Below are positions 53,751 to 64,000 of a stretch of DNA of 64,000 bases, one piece after another; position 1 is the first letter of the stretch; each line of letters opens with the position of its first letter. The stretch is from Thelephora terrestris (Eukaryota > Basidiomycota > Agaricomycetes > Thelephorales > Thelephoraceae). Location of the stretch: the NCBI GenBank assembly GCA_015956445.1, contig WIUZ02000006.1, forward strand, positions 1,736,001-1,800,000, written 5' to 3'. A program made the position numbers and the translations under genes. A model generated the notes under the pieces. That model saw nothing but the letters and a program-made list of their open reading frames with translations. It was not told the origin of the DNA and made no database searches.

Positions 53751-56700
53751 CCTGTATTTTTGTTACCATGTTCGAGCTTTCTGTACTGCAAAGAGGATGG
53801 TTCTATTCAATCATCCCCCGAGCGTGTGTTGCCGAGTCCGCCTAGGTCCCCTGCTTACTTTGGAGGTGACAATATTTTTGTTCTATGAAGGAACTCGTCG
53901 TCTGAGATGTATGGTGCGAGCTGTTCTGTAACATACGGTGCAACCCCCTGCCGAAGTATTAATTCGGATGGGATTCTGTAATGAACTGGGATTCGAACAA
54001 TTTTGTGTTCACCACTCAAAAGTATCTCCTGCCTCTCGGCCCTATATATTCTCCCAGTCGCGTCTTTTATGCCCCCCGCAGCGGACGAGAGCACATGCGT
54101 AGATTTTAATTTTAGTTTGGCATCAGACCTAAATAGAATCGGGCAACTCGAATCCATTCAGAACACGGCAAACTCGTTGTGAGATCACCCACGGGGTACT
54201 TTTCGGGTTACTAATTTTGAGCCGCTCGCACACTCGCGACGATTCGTATCTCAAAGTCTCCGCTGAGCCAAGTCTTGTGGTGTTTACGTGTCATCTGAGG
54301 CGCGTCGGATCAGTCATTCGGAGTGGATTGAAAACACTCTCCCTCAACCAAACATCGAGTTCCAGGGTCCTTCGCGTTGTGGTAGATCCGACTGATTGTG
54401 AGGAGGCGTTCAGGGTCGAAGGAGTGCGCAACAGGGTAATCCCATTCACTGAGGAACACCGCTCTTCTCGAGACTCGACCAATCTTCAAAAAGCGCCTGC
54501 GAAATTGGCTTGGTACCATTCTTTATCTACCACAGGGGTGCCAGCGGAGATGAGTCGTGCCTAGTACACACGATCCTCCATCACACGACGCGCGCCACTT
54601 GAAGCCTTTTCAGTTCGATCCGCGCATGATAAGCTTTTCCTGAGGAGTGTAATGAGACGAGTCGGAGGCCTCCTTCACGAAGGCAGAGAGACGAATATCG
54701 CCTGGCGCTTGTTGGAAAAGTCTTGCAAACGGCTTCCACTCATAACTACGTCTAGCTTTTTCAAAGCTGAACGAATAACCTTTGAATGTAGGGTCTGGTG
54801 AAGGACGTCGGCTTCGAGTCAGGAGAGAACGTGAGATAAAGTCGATCCCGCTTACAGTCTATCCACCGCATCGACATACGTTGCGTTTTTTGAACACCGC
54901 CCCCCTATGCTACACAAGGTGACGACACTCAGCGGGATATCTGTCGTCGCCCGCAGTGCGGATCATTGAAGATCGGCGGGATTGTCGAGACTCTCATTCC
55001 CCATTGTCGCGAACCTCCTGAGATCTGGTCCATGGAAGCATTCCAGAGCGCGTTTGACTGCGAAGAAGGAATACTGTGAGACTCGTCAGAACAATCATGA
55101 CCGAGACACGTACAGTTGGTCAAGGTCGCCACCGGTAATTGGCAGATGCTGGTGCGTAGTCTCGACTAACAAGGTGAGTCCCGAAAAAAAGACCGTCGGA
55201 CACTGCCAAGGCGATCGCCTCGGAGGATGCACTGGCCGCAGGTACTCGACGTTCCCCATATACATTTCGGTACTCCCGCACCAGACCCCGAACGGGAGCT
55301 CTGTCAGGCCCCGTCTAACCGACATCGCTCATCGTTGGATGCCTTCACGATGACAGGGGGAATCTAAGCGTTTGCGCTCTGGTCCCTCGGTGTTCGAACC
55401 CACGGCCTCTGGCCAATGGTGTCATTACACATAAATACTGAACGTGAACGTCTCCGCGGTAGTATTCCCTAGACTTGGCAGAAGGATGACCTTTCGTACT
55501 GCCGGGGACGAGGAAAACCTCGTCCGGACAAAGGCCCGAAGGTTGAGCCGCGTATGTCACGTAGCAAGTCTCCGTCAAGCCCTTTGCCGCCCACATATGG
55601 AGCATTTTGAGGTCATATTTAGATAGAAGCGCGCATTCGTCACGATCAGCGGGGGAGAGGTCTGCAGCAAGGCCGAGGTAATCAACACCAAAGAAGGGAA
55701 GGCCGTCATTTGGGATCAGGCGAGCGCCGAAGGCCAACAGACCAGACGGGAAGCAAGGGAGGTGTTCGAAACGGCCGCTAGGGGCACTGTGGGTTAAGCG
55801 GAGGTCCAGCGTCAACGGAGCCCGTGATGGCCTCGGGATCGCTCCTAGCTTAGCTTTGCTTCGCCCGAGGATGAATGTTCAATATTGCAATGCAGAGAGG
55901 AATTCTGGTAGGTCGTCGTTGAATAAATGTATATGTTGGACGATAGCAGAGCACCCGTTCCAATCCTGGCCAACGCTACTTCAGACTCCTTTCCGCGCGT
56001 GAGGAATGGTCGTCGATCCCATTTCCCAAAGCCTGCTCTCTTTCCCGTTCTCGTATATTCTGTTCGCAAGGAACACACGGTAGCAAGCTTAGGTGCAACC
56101 GCTGTAATATGAAGTCCCCACCACACCCGTTTATCCCCGCCTCCGACGGACAGAGCAAGTACACCGTCCCATCGGCGAACCATTCATCCACACACAACCA
56201 GACCGCGGCCTATCCACAATTCCATTTCATACCTCGCGCGAGGTTTTCAAAGCCGCTAGTTTCTACAACGTCGAACCAGGGGCGTCTGCCACGTTCGCTG
56301 CATCCCACAGCCATGTACGACCAAAGCAACGGAGGCGGTTTATAGATGGGGAAGATGGTCACTCAAAACCTTTGCTTGTGGATCAGTCGCACAATGGTGC
56401 GCGCCCGTTGTTGTCTCGAGCGTGCTTCTGCGAGGTCGCGACTGGAGAAATTGCGGCGATTCGGGAGTCAGAATGCGAGGAAGTCTCTTGCCCGGTACGT
56501 TGCGAATCCGTCCACCTCCTCATTTCTGGGTTGTCTGAACCTTAACTGGGGGTTAGCAGTTTCAGATGTCCGTCCGATTCGGCTGCCTCAAAACACTCTT
56601 AGTCGGGACGTCGTTGCTCAACATACCCTCCCTCTTTCTGGCTTTCTGCTGAAGCGGAACCGTCGCGGTCTTGCCCACACGTGTAGCGCTACGGATAGAC

Positions 56701-57829
56701 GTGTAATCAGTATCCTAGACGACGTCCTCGTATCCGAACGGAGAATCTTCCTCCACTACTCCTCGAAGGTCGACTCCACCAACAGGAAGACGCGGACCCT
56801 AATGCCGAGCCCACTGGGAGCGTATGCTGAGGCTTAGTGGTCATGTGCCTTCCGAGGAGAACTGGACGGGTTGTGGCCCAGACTCGCCGAAGTTGGGGAT
56901 CCACCTGCGTCCCCTTGGCCTCGTAGCCTAGGACTGAAGTCGGATCGTGGTGTTCCAACCTGTGTCGAGGACCGGGATCTTTGTACATTGTAAAGAGTCC
57001 ACTGCGGAGTCGGCCCCAAATTCCTCGTGGTTCGGTTGAGCGAGTACTCTGACGCTCGAGCTCTCGAGGAACGAACGAGATGCGCTTGATACACGGTTGT
57101 GCGCCGCACACCCGAAAGCTGGTGTTATATGGTTACTCCGTCGTCATTCCTGCGGACGTCAGTCGACGTGTTCCGTTAAAAGCTTGGCTGATTCTGTGAC
57201 GCCGAATACACATGGGTGCCCCCAATGTGGTTAAGCTTGCCGGTTGCCCCAACTTGAGCATCGCCTCGCTACCCGTCTTAGGATGATTCTCCACCAAGCT
57301 TGGGACGGTGCTGAGGTTTTTGGTCTTCAAAACCACGGCTTCGAGCCCGTAAAGACGGTGGCGTCGTCCAGCACCGCGTACGTTACCTGTGTAGTCTCGG
57401 CTTGTAACCCCATACGCGTACTTCCGCGGGTCGAGATACTGTTTTTATGGAAGAAGTAAAGCACTCGTTTTTTCGACCCCTCGCTCAAGCCTTCAAAGGT
57501 AGAAGGTAGCTGCGGGAGGGGCTTGCCCTCCGTACGTCATAAACCAACGGCTCAAAACTCGTCTTGTGAAATGAATCAGTCTACAAATTTGCTACAACAC
57601 ATAGTGCAATGCCGTATCGAAGTAGTGATATGGATGAAATCCTATAAGGGTATGGAAATCGGAAGGTTCTGTGGCCGTGTAAACTCGCCCGAGTGTTTCT
57701 TACCCGTTGTCCCCGCGGTGTCTTCCCTATTCTCGGAAACGGGTCAGGGCGCATGCGTAGATTGCAGTTTGACATCAAACCTGGATAGCAAGGGCGAATT
57801 TAACCCTTTCATAACACGGTCAATTCGTC
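53751..57829. other. Unit 2 tail: 4.1 kb without a confident intact gene
   Basis: Matches the unit 1 tail over its length but lacks the 536-bp hAT-like insertion (empty site near 56196) and some short stretches. Short frames on both strands include a plus-strand one at 56346-56837 (163 codons, open here but broken in unit 1) and minus-strand frames at 54310-54519, 55345-55815 and 56707-57111. None belongs to a family I can name with confidence. Confidence 0.55.
55345..56197 (-). pseudogene. Possible BTB-like gene remnant, unit 2 tail
   Basis: Contains VDEWFADGTVYLLCPSEAG (about 56140-56195) and, in a separate frame, a longer open block (55345-55815) with FFGVDYLGLAADLSPADRDE and LLSKYDLKMLHMWAAKGLTE, loosely similar to the N- and C-terminal parts of fungal BTB domains. 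The blocks could be exons or a decayed gene; no clean splice junctions were found. It is more open than the unit 1 copy. Confidence 0.3.
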
Positions 57830-58459
57830 CGGATGGACCAAGCATCTAAAGGAGGGCTTGAATCGAAAGCGCATAACAAGTCTTCCAATCGTCTGCTGGA
57901 ACCGGTGAAGTCGAGTTCCCGGATCCGCCTCGGAATTGCGGGGTTCATGAGGACATATCGCGCCGAGTTCTGGAGTCGAGCTAGCCACGTCAGGAAGCTG
58001 GGAACACAACACCTTTCGACCGAGTGAACGCTTTGACAGCACTCGCGACCCACCAACCACAAAGCTGAGGGAGACTAACGGCCACTTCATTCCAACGCCT
58101 GCAAACTTGGAGAAAGCTGGATGTTCCAGTGGCAAAGCGGGTGCCGTCGTCGCGAAGACCGGACTCGACGATGTAAAGAAGCGCTTCCGCCAATAGTTCG
58201 AATGGCAGGCGGAAGACAGAGACGTGAGTGTTCCGGGTGCACCTCAACCGATCGACTCGGACTCCGAGTCTCCGACGCGGAAGTCTATCTGCTTTTGGAG
58301 GGATTTGATCGCGTGTTTCCAGCGTGTTTCTGTGGGCCATCTGCAGGGCTGTAAAGGAAGGCCTGTGAGTTTATGCAAGCGGGGTGAGCGGTGAGGGCGC
58401 TGATGGTGCGGGCGTGTCGAGCATTTTGCCGTACTCTGGATCAAATTTGGGAGCTATAA
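57830..58459 (-). pseudogene. Truncated F-box gene copy, unit 3
   Basis: Retains a recognisable F-box (FRLPFELLAEALLYIVESG, within the frame 57990-58340) and VCRRWNEVAVSLPQL. The ATG used in units 1 and 2 is changed to ATA (about 58457-58459), the coiled coil and F-box are in different frames, the segment after WWVASAVK is frame-shifted, and the 3' end is cut at 57830 as in unit 2. The coding value is probably lost. Confidence 0.75.
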
Positions 58460-58562
58460 CGCTGCAGGCGGGGCGTTTGATCGTGTGTAGCCGAGAGAAA
58501 CAGCCTCGCCACAAAGGGAGGGGTTTGGCGCCGAGGAGGCTTTCTCTTATCGATCCCACGAC

Positions 58563-61500
58563 ATGCCGCGGTTCAAAAAGCTCAAGAAATTCTTCCAACG
58601 TTCCCAGACTCCGACGCCACAGGGTACACCTCCCCGCATTGCCGTCGGAGCCTCCAGCTCCGCCGTAGACCTAAACCCAGACCCCAGGCCCGGAAGTATG
58701 TCCTGTTCGGCGAAGTCTGTAAATCAGTTGGGTCGATCTGACCATCGTGACAGGCGTAAACGACGGGAATGGTTCCAGGATTGCATTTAGGAACAGCGAT
58801 GATGCTCACCGACCCGCCGCGCCCAGTGTGTTACCCCACACCGCTGAGCCCCAGGATACCGACACACGTGGCGTTATACCCCAGCTGATTGCGCCGATGT
58901 CGGCAATCCTGACAGCGGATAACGAGCGAGAACAAGAGGGCGAAAGAGAAGACCCCTCGAACGTTACAGATGCAGGTTCCGTCCAGAACCCCACCATCGC
59001 TGAGAGGGAATCAGAACATCGAAACCTGCAGAAGCGCGAGAACCAAGGAACAATCACCGGGCGGTCACCAATGACTCTCGCCGAACACGTACCCAGAGAT
59101 GACCACCTCCAAGTCGGCGAAGATGCACATGACACCGTCCAGTGGAGGAAGACCAGGGGTGGGTGTCAGTGGTCCTGCAGTCTTCTCGCTTGTGTTGACT
59201 TCTTCTAGCTGCGGAGAGGACCCGGGGGGAAAGAGCCACTGGGAGTGCCGCCATTCCTAAGGATGAAGAAACCACGGACAAATTCAACCCCCTCAAAGCT
59301 ATTCTATCCGCCATCAACACGGATTGCAATGTCAGCTTGTGATTTACTTTTGAAGATCCTTCCTAACGAACTCATCTGCAGGAAACTGTTCCTATTGAAA
59401 ACAAGATCACAGTCCTCCTCTCACGGATAAACGCATTGGAGGAACACTTTGGTTCATGTCCGAGCGATGTTGAGGAAAAGAGGCGTCGACTTGAGGTGAT
59501 AGAGTATGTAATCGTTTCCTCGTTGTGCTTGGTGCTGAGTTTCTTTCAGAAAGCTCGACGACATCGAAAAGCGCTTGCGGGACCTAACAGAGCCACTTAA
59601 TGACCAATCTCGAGGCTATGAAGACATATTCGAGCTTCTCGAAGATCTACGAGAGACCGTGTTAGATTACCAGGTTTGTCGGTGACCCCGACGCCCTTGT
59701 CGGTGCTGATCAGGACAACAGAAGATACAACAGACAGATATCCATGATCAAGAATATAACCTGATAGTGAGCGATCCTCTTTTTCGTCTGAACAGATAAA
59801 ATAACCTCCCAATAGACTCCAGGTCAGACCGCCCTGCATTCTCGATAATAGGTACCTAATGTGAATATTCTGCAGATGAAGCCGCAGTCCTCGACGGTTT
59901 CCGCTTTGCACGGAAGGCTGAGTTCCGATATAGTGGCCACAGAGGTTGTCTGAAGGGAACTCGCGAAGATGTGCTGGACGGGATCGAACTCTGGACTAGG
60001 GACCCCGCTAAGCCCCCTGTCTACTGGTTAAATGGGCTGGCCGGAACGGGAAAGACGACCATCGCGCAGACAGTTGCGGAAAGGGTATTCGCATGTGGGC
60101 AACTTGGCGCCTCCTTCTTCTGCTCACGAGATTTCGAGGATCGAAGCAATATAAAACTCATCTTCCCCACCCTCGCCGTCCAGCTCGCACGAAAATACAC
60201 TGACTTTCGATCGTACCTCGTCCCTCTGGTTCGGTCGGATCCTGGGGTTGCCGACGAATCTCTCTACAACCAAATGTACAAATTGATCGTCCGGCCTCTC
60301 AATAAGTTCAACATCTCACCAGTAATCATCATTGATGCACTCGATGAATGTCAAGACGAGGAGCCCGCATCGGCCGTCCTATCCATCCTTGGGCAGTTCG
60401 TATCCAAGATCCCGGAAGCCAAATTCTTCGTCACCGGTCGTCCGGAGCCACGCATCCGCGAAGGTTTCCGTCTCCCAATGTTAGCAGAGGTAACAGACGT
60501 GTTCGTTCTGCACGAGGTCGAGCCAAGCCGAGTGGACAATGACATCCGGCTGTTCTTCGGTCACAAGTTTTCGGACCTGGCACGCCGACGTAGTTTGGAT
60601 GACTGGCCAACGAAGGACCAGTTAGACCTCCTTTGCGAACGGGCAGGGGGGTTGTTTGTATATGCTGTGGCGACGGTCAAGTCCATCGACAAACCGAGCA
60701 CCAATCCCAGAAAGCAACTGAACCTCCTTCTGCAATCACCCGAGAGCAGCACACGCGAGGGGAAAACAAGGCTTACGGGAAACACTACCCTCGATCTACT
60801 TTACACGTCAATTCTTCAGGAAGCTTTTAGTGATGTCAACGGTCCAGACAATGACCCGATGGTCCGCTCAGTGTTAGGTGCTATGATCCTTGCCGCGAAT
60901 CCCCTTTCTCCATCCACAATCGCCAAGGTTTTGGGCCTTGATCCTGAGGACGTCTTCCCCCTGTTATCGTTAGTTCAATCACACCTCATCTTCCAGGACC
61001 AGGACATCGATTTCCCTGTTCGACCCTTCCATAAATCTTTCTTTGACTTCCTCATCGACCCGGATAGGTGCACAAACCAGAGGTTCCATGTCTTTCCTCC
61101 CGAACACCACTTACAGCTCTCCATCGGCTGTCTCAATCTAATGGATCGAACGTTGGATCGGAACATGTGCAGGCTCCCGGATGGTGTTGCCAACTCAGAT
61201 GTCCATGACTTGAAGGAGAGGATCAGGAAATTTATCAATCCGGCTCTACAATATGCGTGTAGATCGTGGCATTCGCACCTCTTCGAAGGGCCCGCGGTAT
61301 CGTTAGCAGCGCCTCAAATCACTTCTACTCTTCGCCGGTTTCTGGAGAGGCAGCTCTTGCTCTGGTTGGAAGTACTGAGTGTCCTTGGGGCGGTTAAGAA
61401 TGCAGTCAATGCATTGCAAGCCGCTGTAGGCTTGTTAAAGGTGCGTCAAAATCCCGTTGTTGATGAGCTGGATTTCCTCAAACCTGCGTCAGGAGTCACC

Positions 61501-63421
61501 CACATTCGACCTTGCCCATGACTGTCATCGTTTCGTAACCGGATACTTCGAGATCATCAGTGCATCCTCTCCACACATCTACCACTCAGCACTCGTGCTG
61601 TGCCCAACAACATCAATCATACGGAAACTTTACAAGACACACGCCCAACCTTTCATGCGAGTTGTGCACGGGGTACCGGTATCATGGGACTCAAATATCG
61701 CAGCCATCGCACGCCCCTTTCCAATTTATCTTGCCGCGTGGTCATCGTGCAATAGTTTCATCGCAACCAGTCCATATTCCGGCATGGCGGTGGATATTCT
61801 GGATGCTATGACTCTCCAGAGACTTCAAAGTCTCAAATGTCCTCCGGAAATGGAGAATTCTGCAGAATCCGGGGCGCTAATTTTCTCCCCGGATAGTCAC
61901 CTATTGACATGGGTCGGTCGCTCGGATCAACATGTCTATATCATCAGTTGGGACCTCCAGACGGGTGGTGTAGTCAGCGCCATCACGCATCACAACCAAA
62001 AATTTTACACGATGCCCAACGTCACATACTCGAACGATGGAAAAATGATTGGAGTCTCTTATTCGTATTCCAGTGACTTCATGATTTCCATCTACGATGT
62101 TGTCTCAGGTATCCACATGTACAACATTCAGCACGACGTACACGGGGGCTTCCATCTCCCAGGTGGCAGGATCTTGGCCGTTTGGACTCACGGAGAATTC
62201 CTTCGGGTTGCAACCACAGAGCCGGAACCGATTACCATCTGGGAAGTCAGATTCACCCCAAGAGCTAATTTCACACTGGTCGAGACTCTTTACGTTCCGG
62301 ACATTCTCAACGCGGCTATCGTGATCGCCCCAACACCTCTTGCAACATACAGAATCGTCCTCCGCCGCAAGCATGAATTTTCCGTATGGGACACCGGGGA
62401 TTCCAAATTCCTACTACGTCAAACGAATGCCACATCCTCTTCATCCTTCAAGTTCACCTTTTCCTCCGATAGCCGCTCATTTGTGTCCTGGGACACCGGA
62501 TCCGAAGTTTACATCTGGAAGGAGCATTCAACCGGCTATATACTCCATGGAAAGCTCAAATCCGGTCCCGAATACTCAACGCCACTTCTCTCTCCAGATG
62601 GCAAATCGATCACCGCATTTGGTGGTTTCATGCTCCGATTGTGGCACACAGAAAACCTCCCCACTACCCCCTCCAGCCCAACCCCTCAACACGACGAGGA
62701 TTTCGTCCTGGACTTTATTTCCGACGGGCCCTCGGCAGTGGTCACACGGCGAAAAGATAACGTGATTGTGGTTCTCGACCTCGAGTCTGGTCTCCCGCAG
62801 TTGACGATAGACACTGGCATGGAGGTTTACGGTCTGAAGGTGATCGGGAACACAATCGCTGTCATAGCTGAAGGCGAGGTCGTTACGTGGAACGCACTGG
62901 GCAGAAAATCTCTTCTGGGTACAAGGATGGGACCTGAGGGGAGCACTCAAACGATAACCTTTGCTCAACCGCTGGATGACGTGCTTGCCGCAGCGATCTC
63001 CCCCGATTTCCGTCATATTGCTGTTGCGGACATATTCCAAACGCACTTGCACAATTTATCCGACGGGCAGCAGTTTGATTTTCCCAAAACATTGGACAAT
63101 TCACTATGGTTTGCTCCAGGCGATAACACCCTCTGGCTCGCCAATGCGGACATGGTGTGTTCCCTTCCAATCAGTTACGAAGGTTACGACGTTCCGGAGT
63201 CACATAATATCGAGCACGCACCCCGGGAGTCCCCTTGGAGATCGTCTCTTGGCTACGAAGTGACGAATGACGGATGGGTGCTCTCTCCGGAAGGAAAGCG
63301 GTTGTTGATGTTGCCTCCTCCTTGGCGGTCAGACGCGTCACTACGGGTGTGGAACGGGCATTTTCTCGCATTACTCCACGGCTCCCTACCCGAACCCGTT
63401 ATCCTGAACTTTGAACCATGA
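58563..63421 (+). CDS. NACHT-domain NLR with C-terminal beta-propeller, copy C
   Basis: Same plan as copy A: start MPRFKKLKKFFQRSQ at 58563, several short 5' exons for the helical domain (about 58563-59680), then the NACHT exon (about 59900-61440) and the propeller exon ending at 63421 (VILNFEP). Walker A GLAGTGKT is at 60034-60057 and Walker B VIIIDALDE at 60322-60348. The intron after GLLK (from 61441) matches that in copy A. The propeller differs from A and B at clusters of residues, for example SPYSGMAV and HNQKFYTM against PIDSIMV and HGQQFNGM in A. No stop or frame break was seen in the main exons; the 5' intron near 59685-59900 is not fully resolved. Likely a functional non-self-recognition receptor. 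Confidence 0.88.
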
Positions 63422-64000
63422 CCTGTATTTTGTTACCATGTTCGAGCTTTCTGTACTGCAAATAGGATGGTTTTATTCAATCCTTCCCCAAGTGTGCGTT
63501 GCCGAGTACGCCTAGGTCCCCTCAACGTGATGAAGCTTGCCAGTCACTCCAACTTGATCGTCGGCAAGCTACCCACGTTGAAACAATTGAACCCCGAGTG
63601 TGGGGTTGTGTCGGGGTCCTCGGCCTCCAAAAGGACGGTTTCGAGCTCGTAGTGGACGTGGCGGAGGGAAGTTGTTCTTGTCTAGGGCAACGGGTACATC
63701 CCAAGTGCAGTTGCGCTTCATGACGTTACTGCTTACTTTAGAGGTTAAAATATTTTTGTTTCATGAAGGGACTCGTCGTCTGAGATGTATGGTGCGAGCT
63801 GTTCTGTAACATACGGTGCAACCCCCCGCCAAAGTATTAATTCGGATGGGATTCTGTACTGAACTGAGATTCGAACAATTTTGTGAACACCACTCCCAAG
63901 TATCTCCTGCCTCTCGGCCCTATATATTCTCCCAGTGGCGTCTTTTATGCTCCCCGTAGTGGACGAGAGCACATGAGGGGATTTCAGTTTGGCATCAGAG
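63422..64000. other. Unit 3 tail, partial
   Basis: Matches the starts of the unit 1 and unit 2 tails (for example CCTATATATTCTCCCAGT near 63918, also near 6188 and 54042). No gene is supported. The element is cut by the window edge. Confidence 0.6.

Larger units (their letters stand above)
10288..57829. repeat. Tandem segmental duplication, unit 2 (about 9.6 kb plus insertions)
   Basis: Second unit of the array, holding the truncated F-box copy, NLR copy B and its tail. Without the 37.7-kb nested insertion and the small MITE it is about 9.6 kb, close to unit 1. Its left junction with the unit 1 tail (about 10270-10290) matches the junction between units 2 and 3 (about 57812-57832), which points to unequal crossing-over within an existing array. 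Confidence 0.85.
57830..64000. repeat. Tandem segmental duplication, unit 3 (continues beyond window)
   Basis: Third unit: truncated F-box copy, NLR copy C and the first 580 bp of the tail. It shares its left junction and the F-box truncation with unit 2, so units 2 and 3 are closer to each other in that part than to unit 1. Confidence 0.85.

Overview
The window is nuclear DNA of a mushroom-forming basidiomycete (Agaricomycetes). The evidence is short GT-AG introns of about 45-65 bp, fungal NACHT / beta-propeller NLR genes, coiled-coil F-box genes, a DUF6698-type gene, a Plavaka-type transposase and a Ty3/Gypsy element. No species can be named from sequence alone.

The host part is a tandem array of three copies of a roughly 10-kb unit: unit 1 (about 101-10287), unit 2 (10288-57829, swollen by insertions) and unit 3 (57830 to beyond the right edge). 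Each unit has an F-box gene on the minus strand, a divergent NLR gene on the plus strand about 100 bp away, and a 4-4.6 kb tail of unclear coding value. NLR copies A (825-5668) and C (58563-63421) look intact. Copy B (11003 onward) is split: its propeller stops at 15461 and resumes in frame at 53196. The F-box gene is open only in unit 1; in units 2 and 3 it is a shortened, decayed copy.

Everything from 15462 to 53195 is one 37.7-kb nested insertion. The outer layer is a Plavaka-type DNA transposon with CATCAGCAAAC-type terminal inverted repeats and a 2-bp GA target duplication. It carries a DUF6698-like gene (17015-18493, minus), a transposase gene (18671-23746, plus) and a tandem pair of small helical-protein genes (23939-24578, and 24743-25147 plus 52658-52910, both minus). 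The transposase is interrupted by an 840-bp fold-back CACTA element (19815-20654). The second small gene is interrupted by a large Ty3/Gypsy LTR element (25148-52657, minus strand). Its two 1,557-bp LTRs look identical, so it is very young. Three further LTR insertions, each with its own 5-bp target duplication, sit inside it: 35952-38371, 44277-46694 and 49262-52585.

Smaller elements are a 172-bp MITE inside NLR copy B (15004-15175), whose CATCAG ends resemble those of the big transposon, and a 536-bp hAT-like element in the unit 1 tail (8263-8798), whose empty site is seen in unit 2.

The most novel points are the accessory genes inside the Plavaka element, three mutually related small ORFs downstream of integrase in the Gypsy element, and long solo LTRs whose U3 carries a conserved intron-containing antisense gene.
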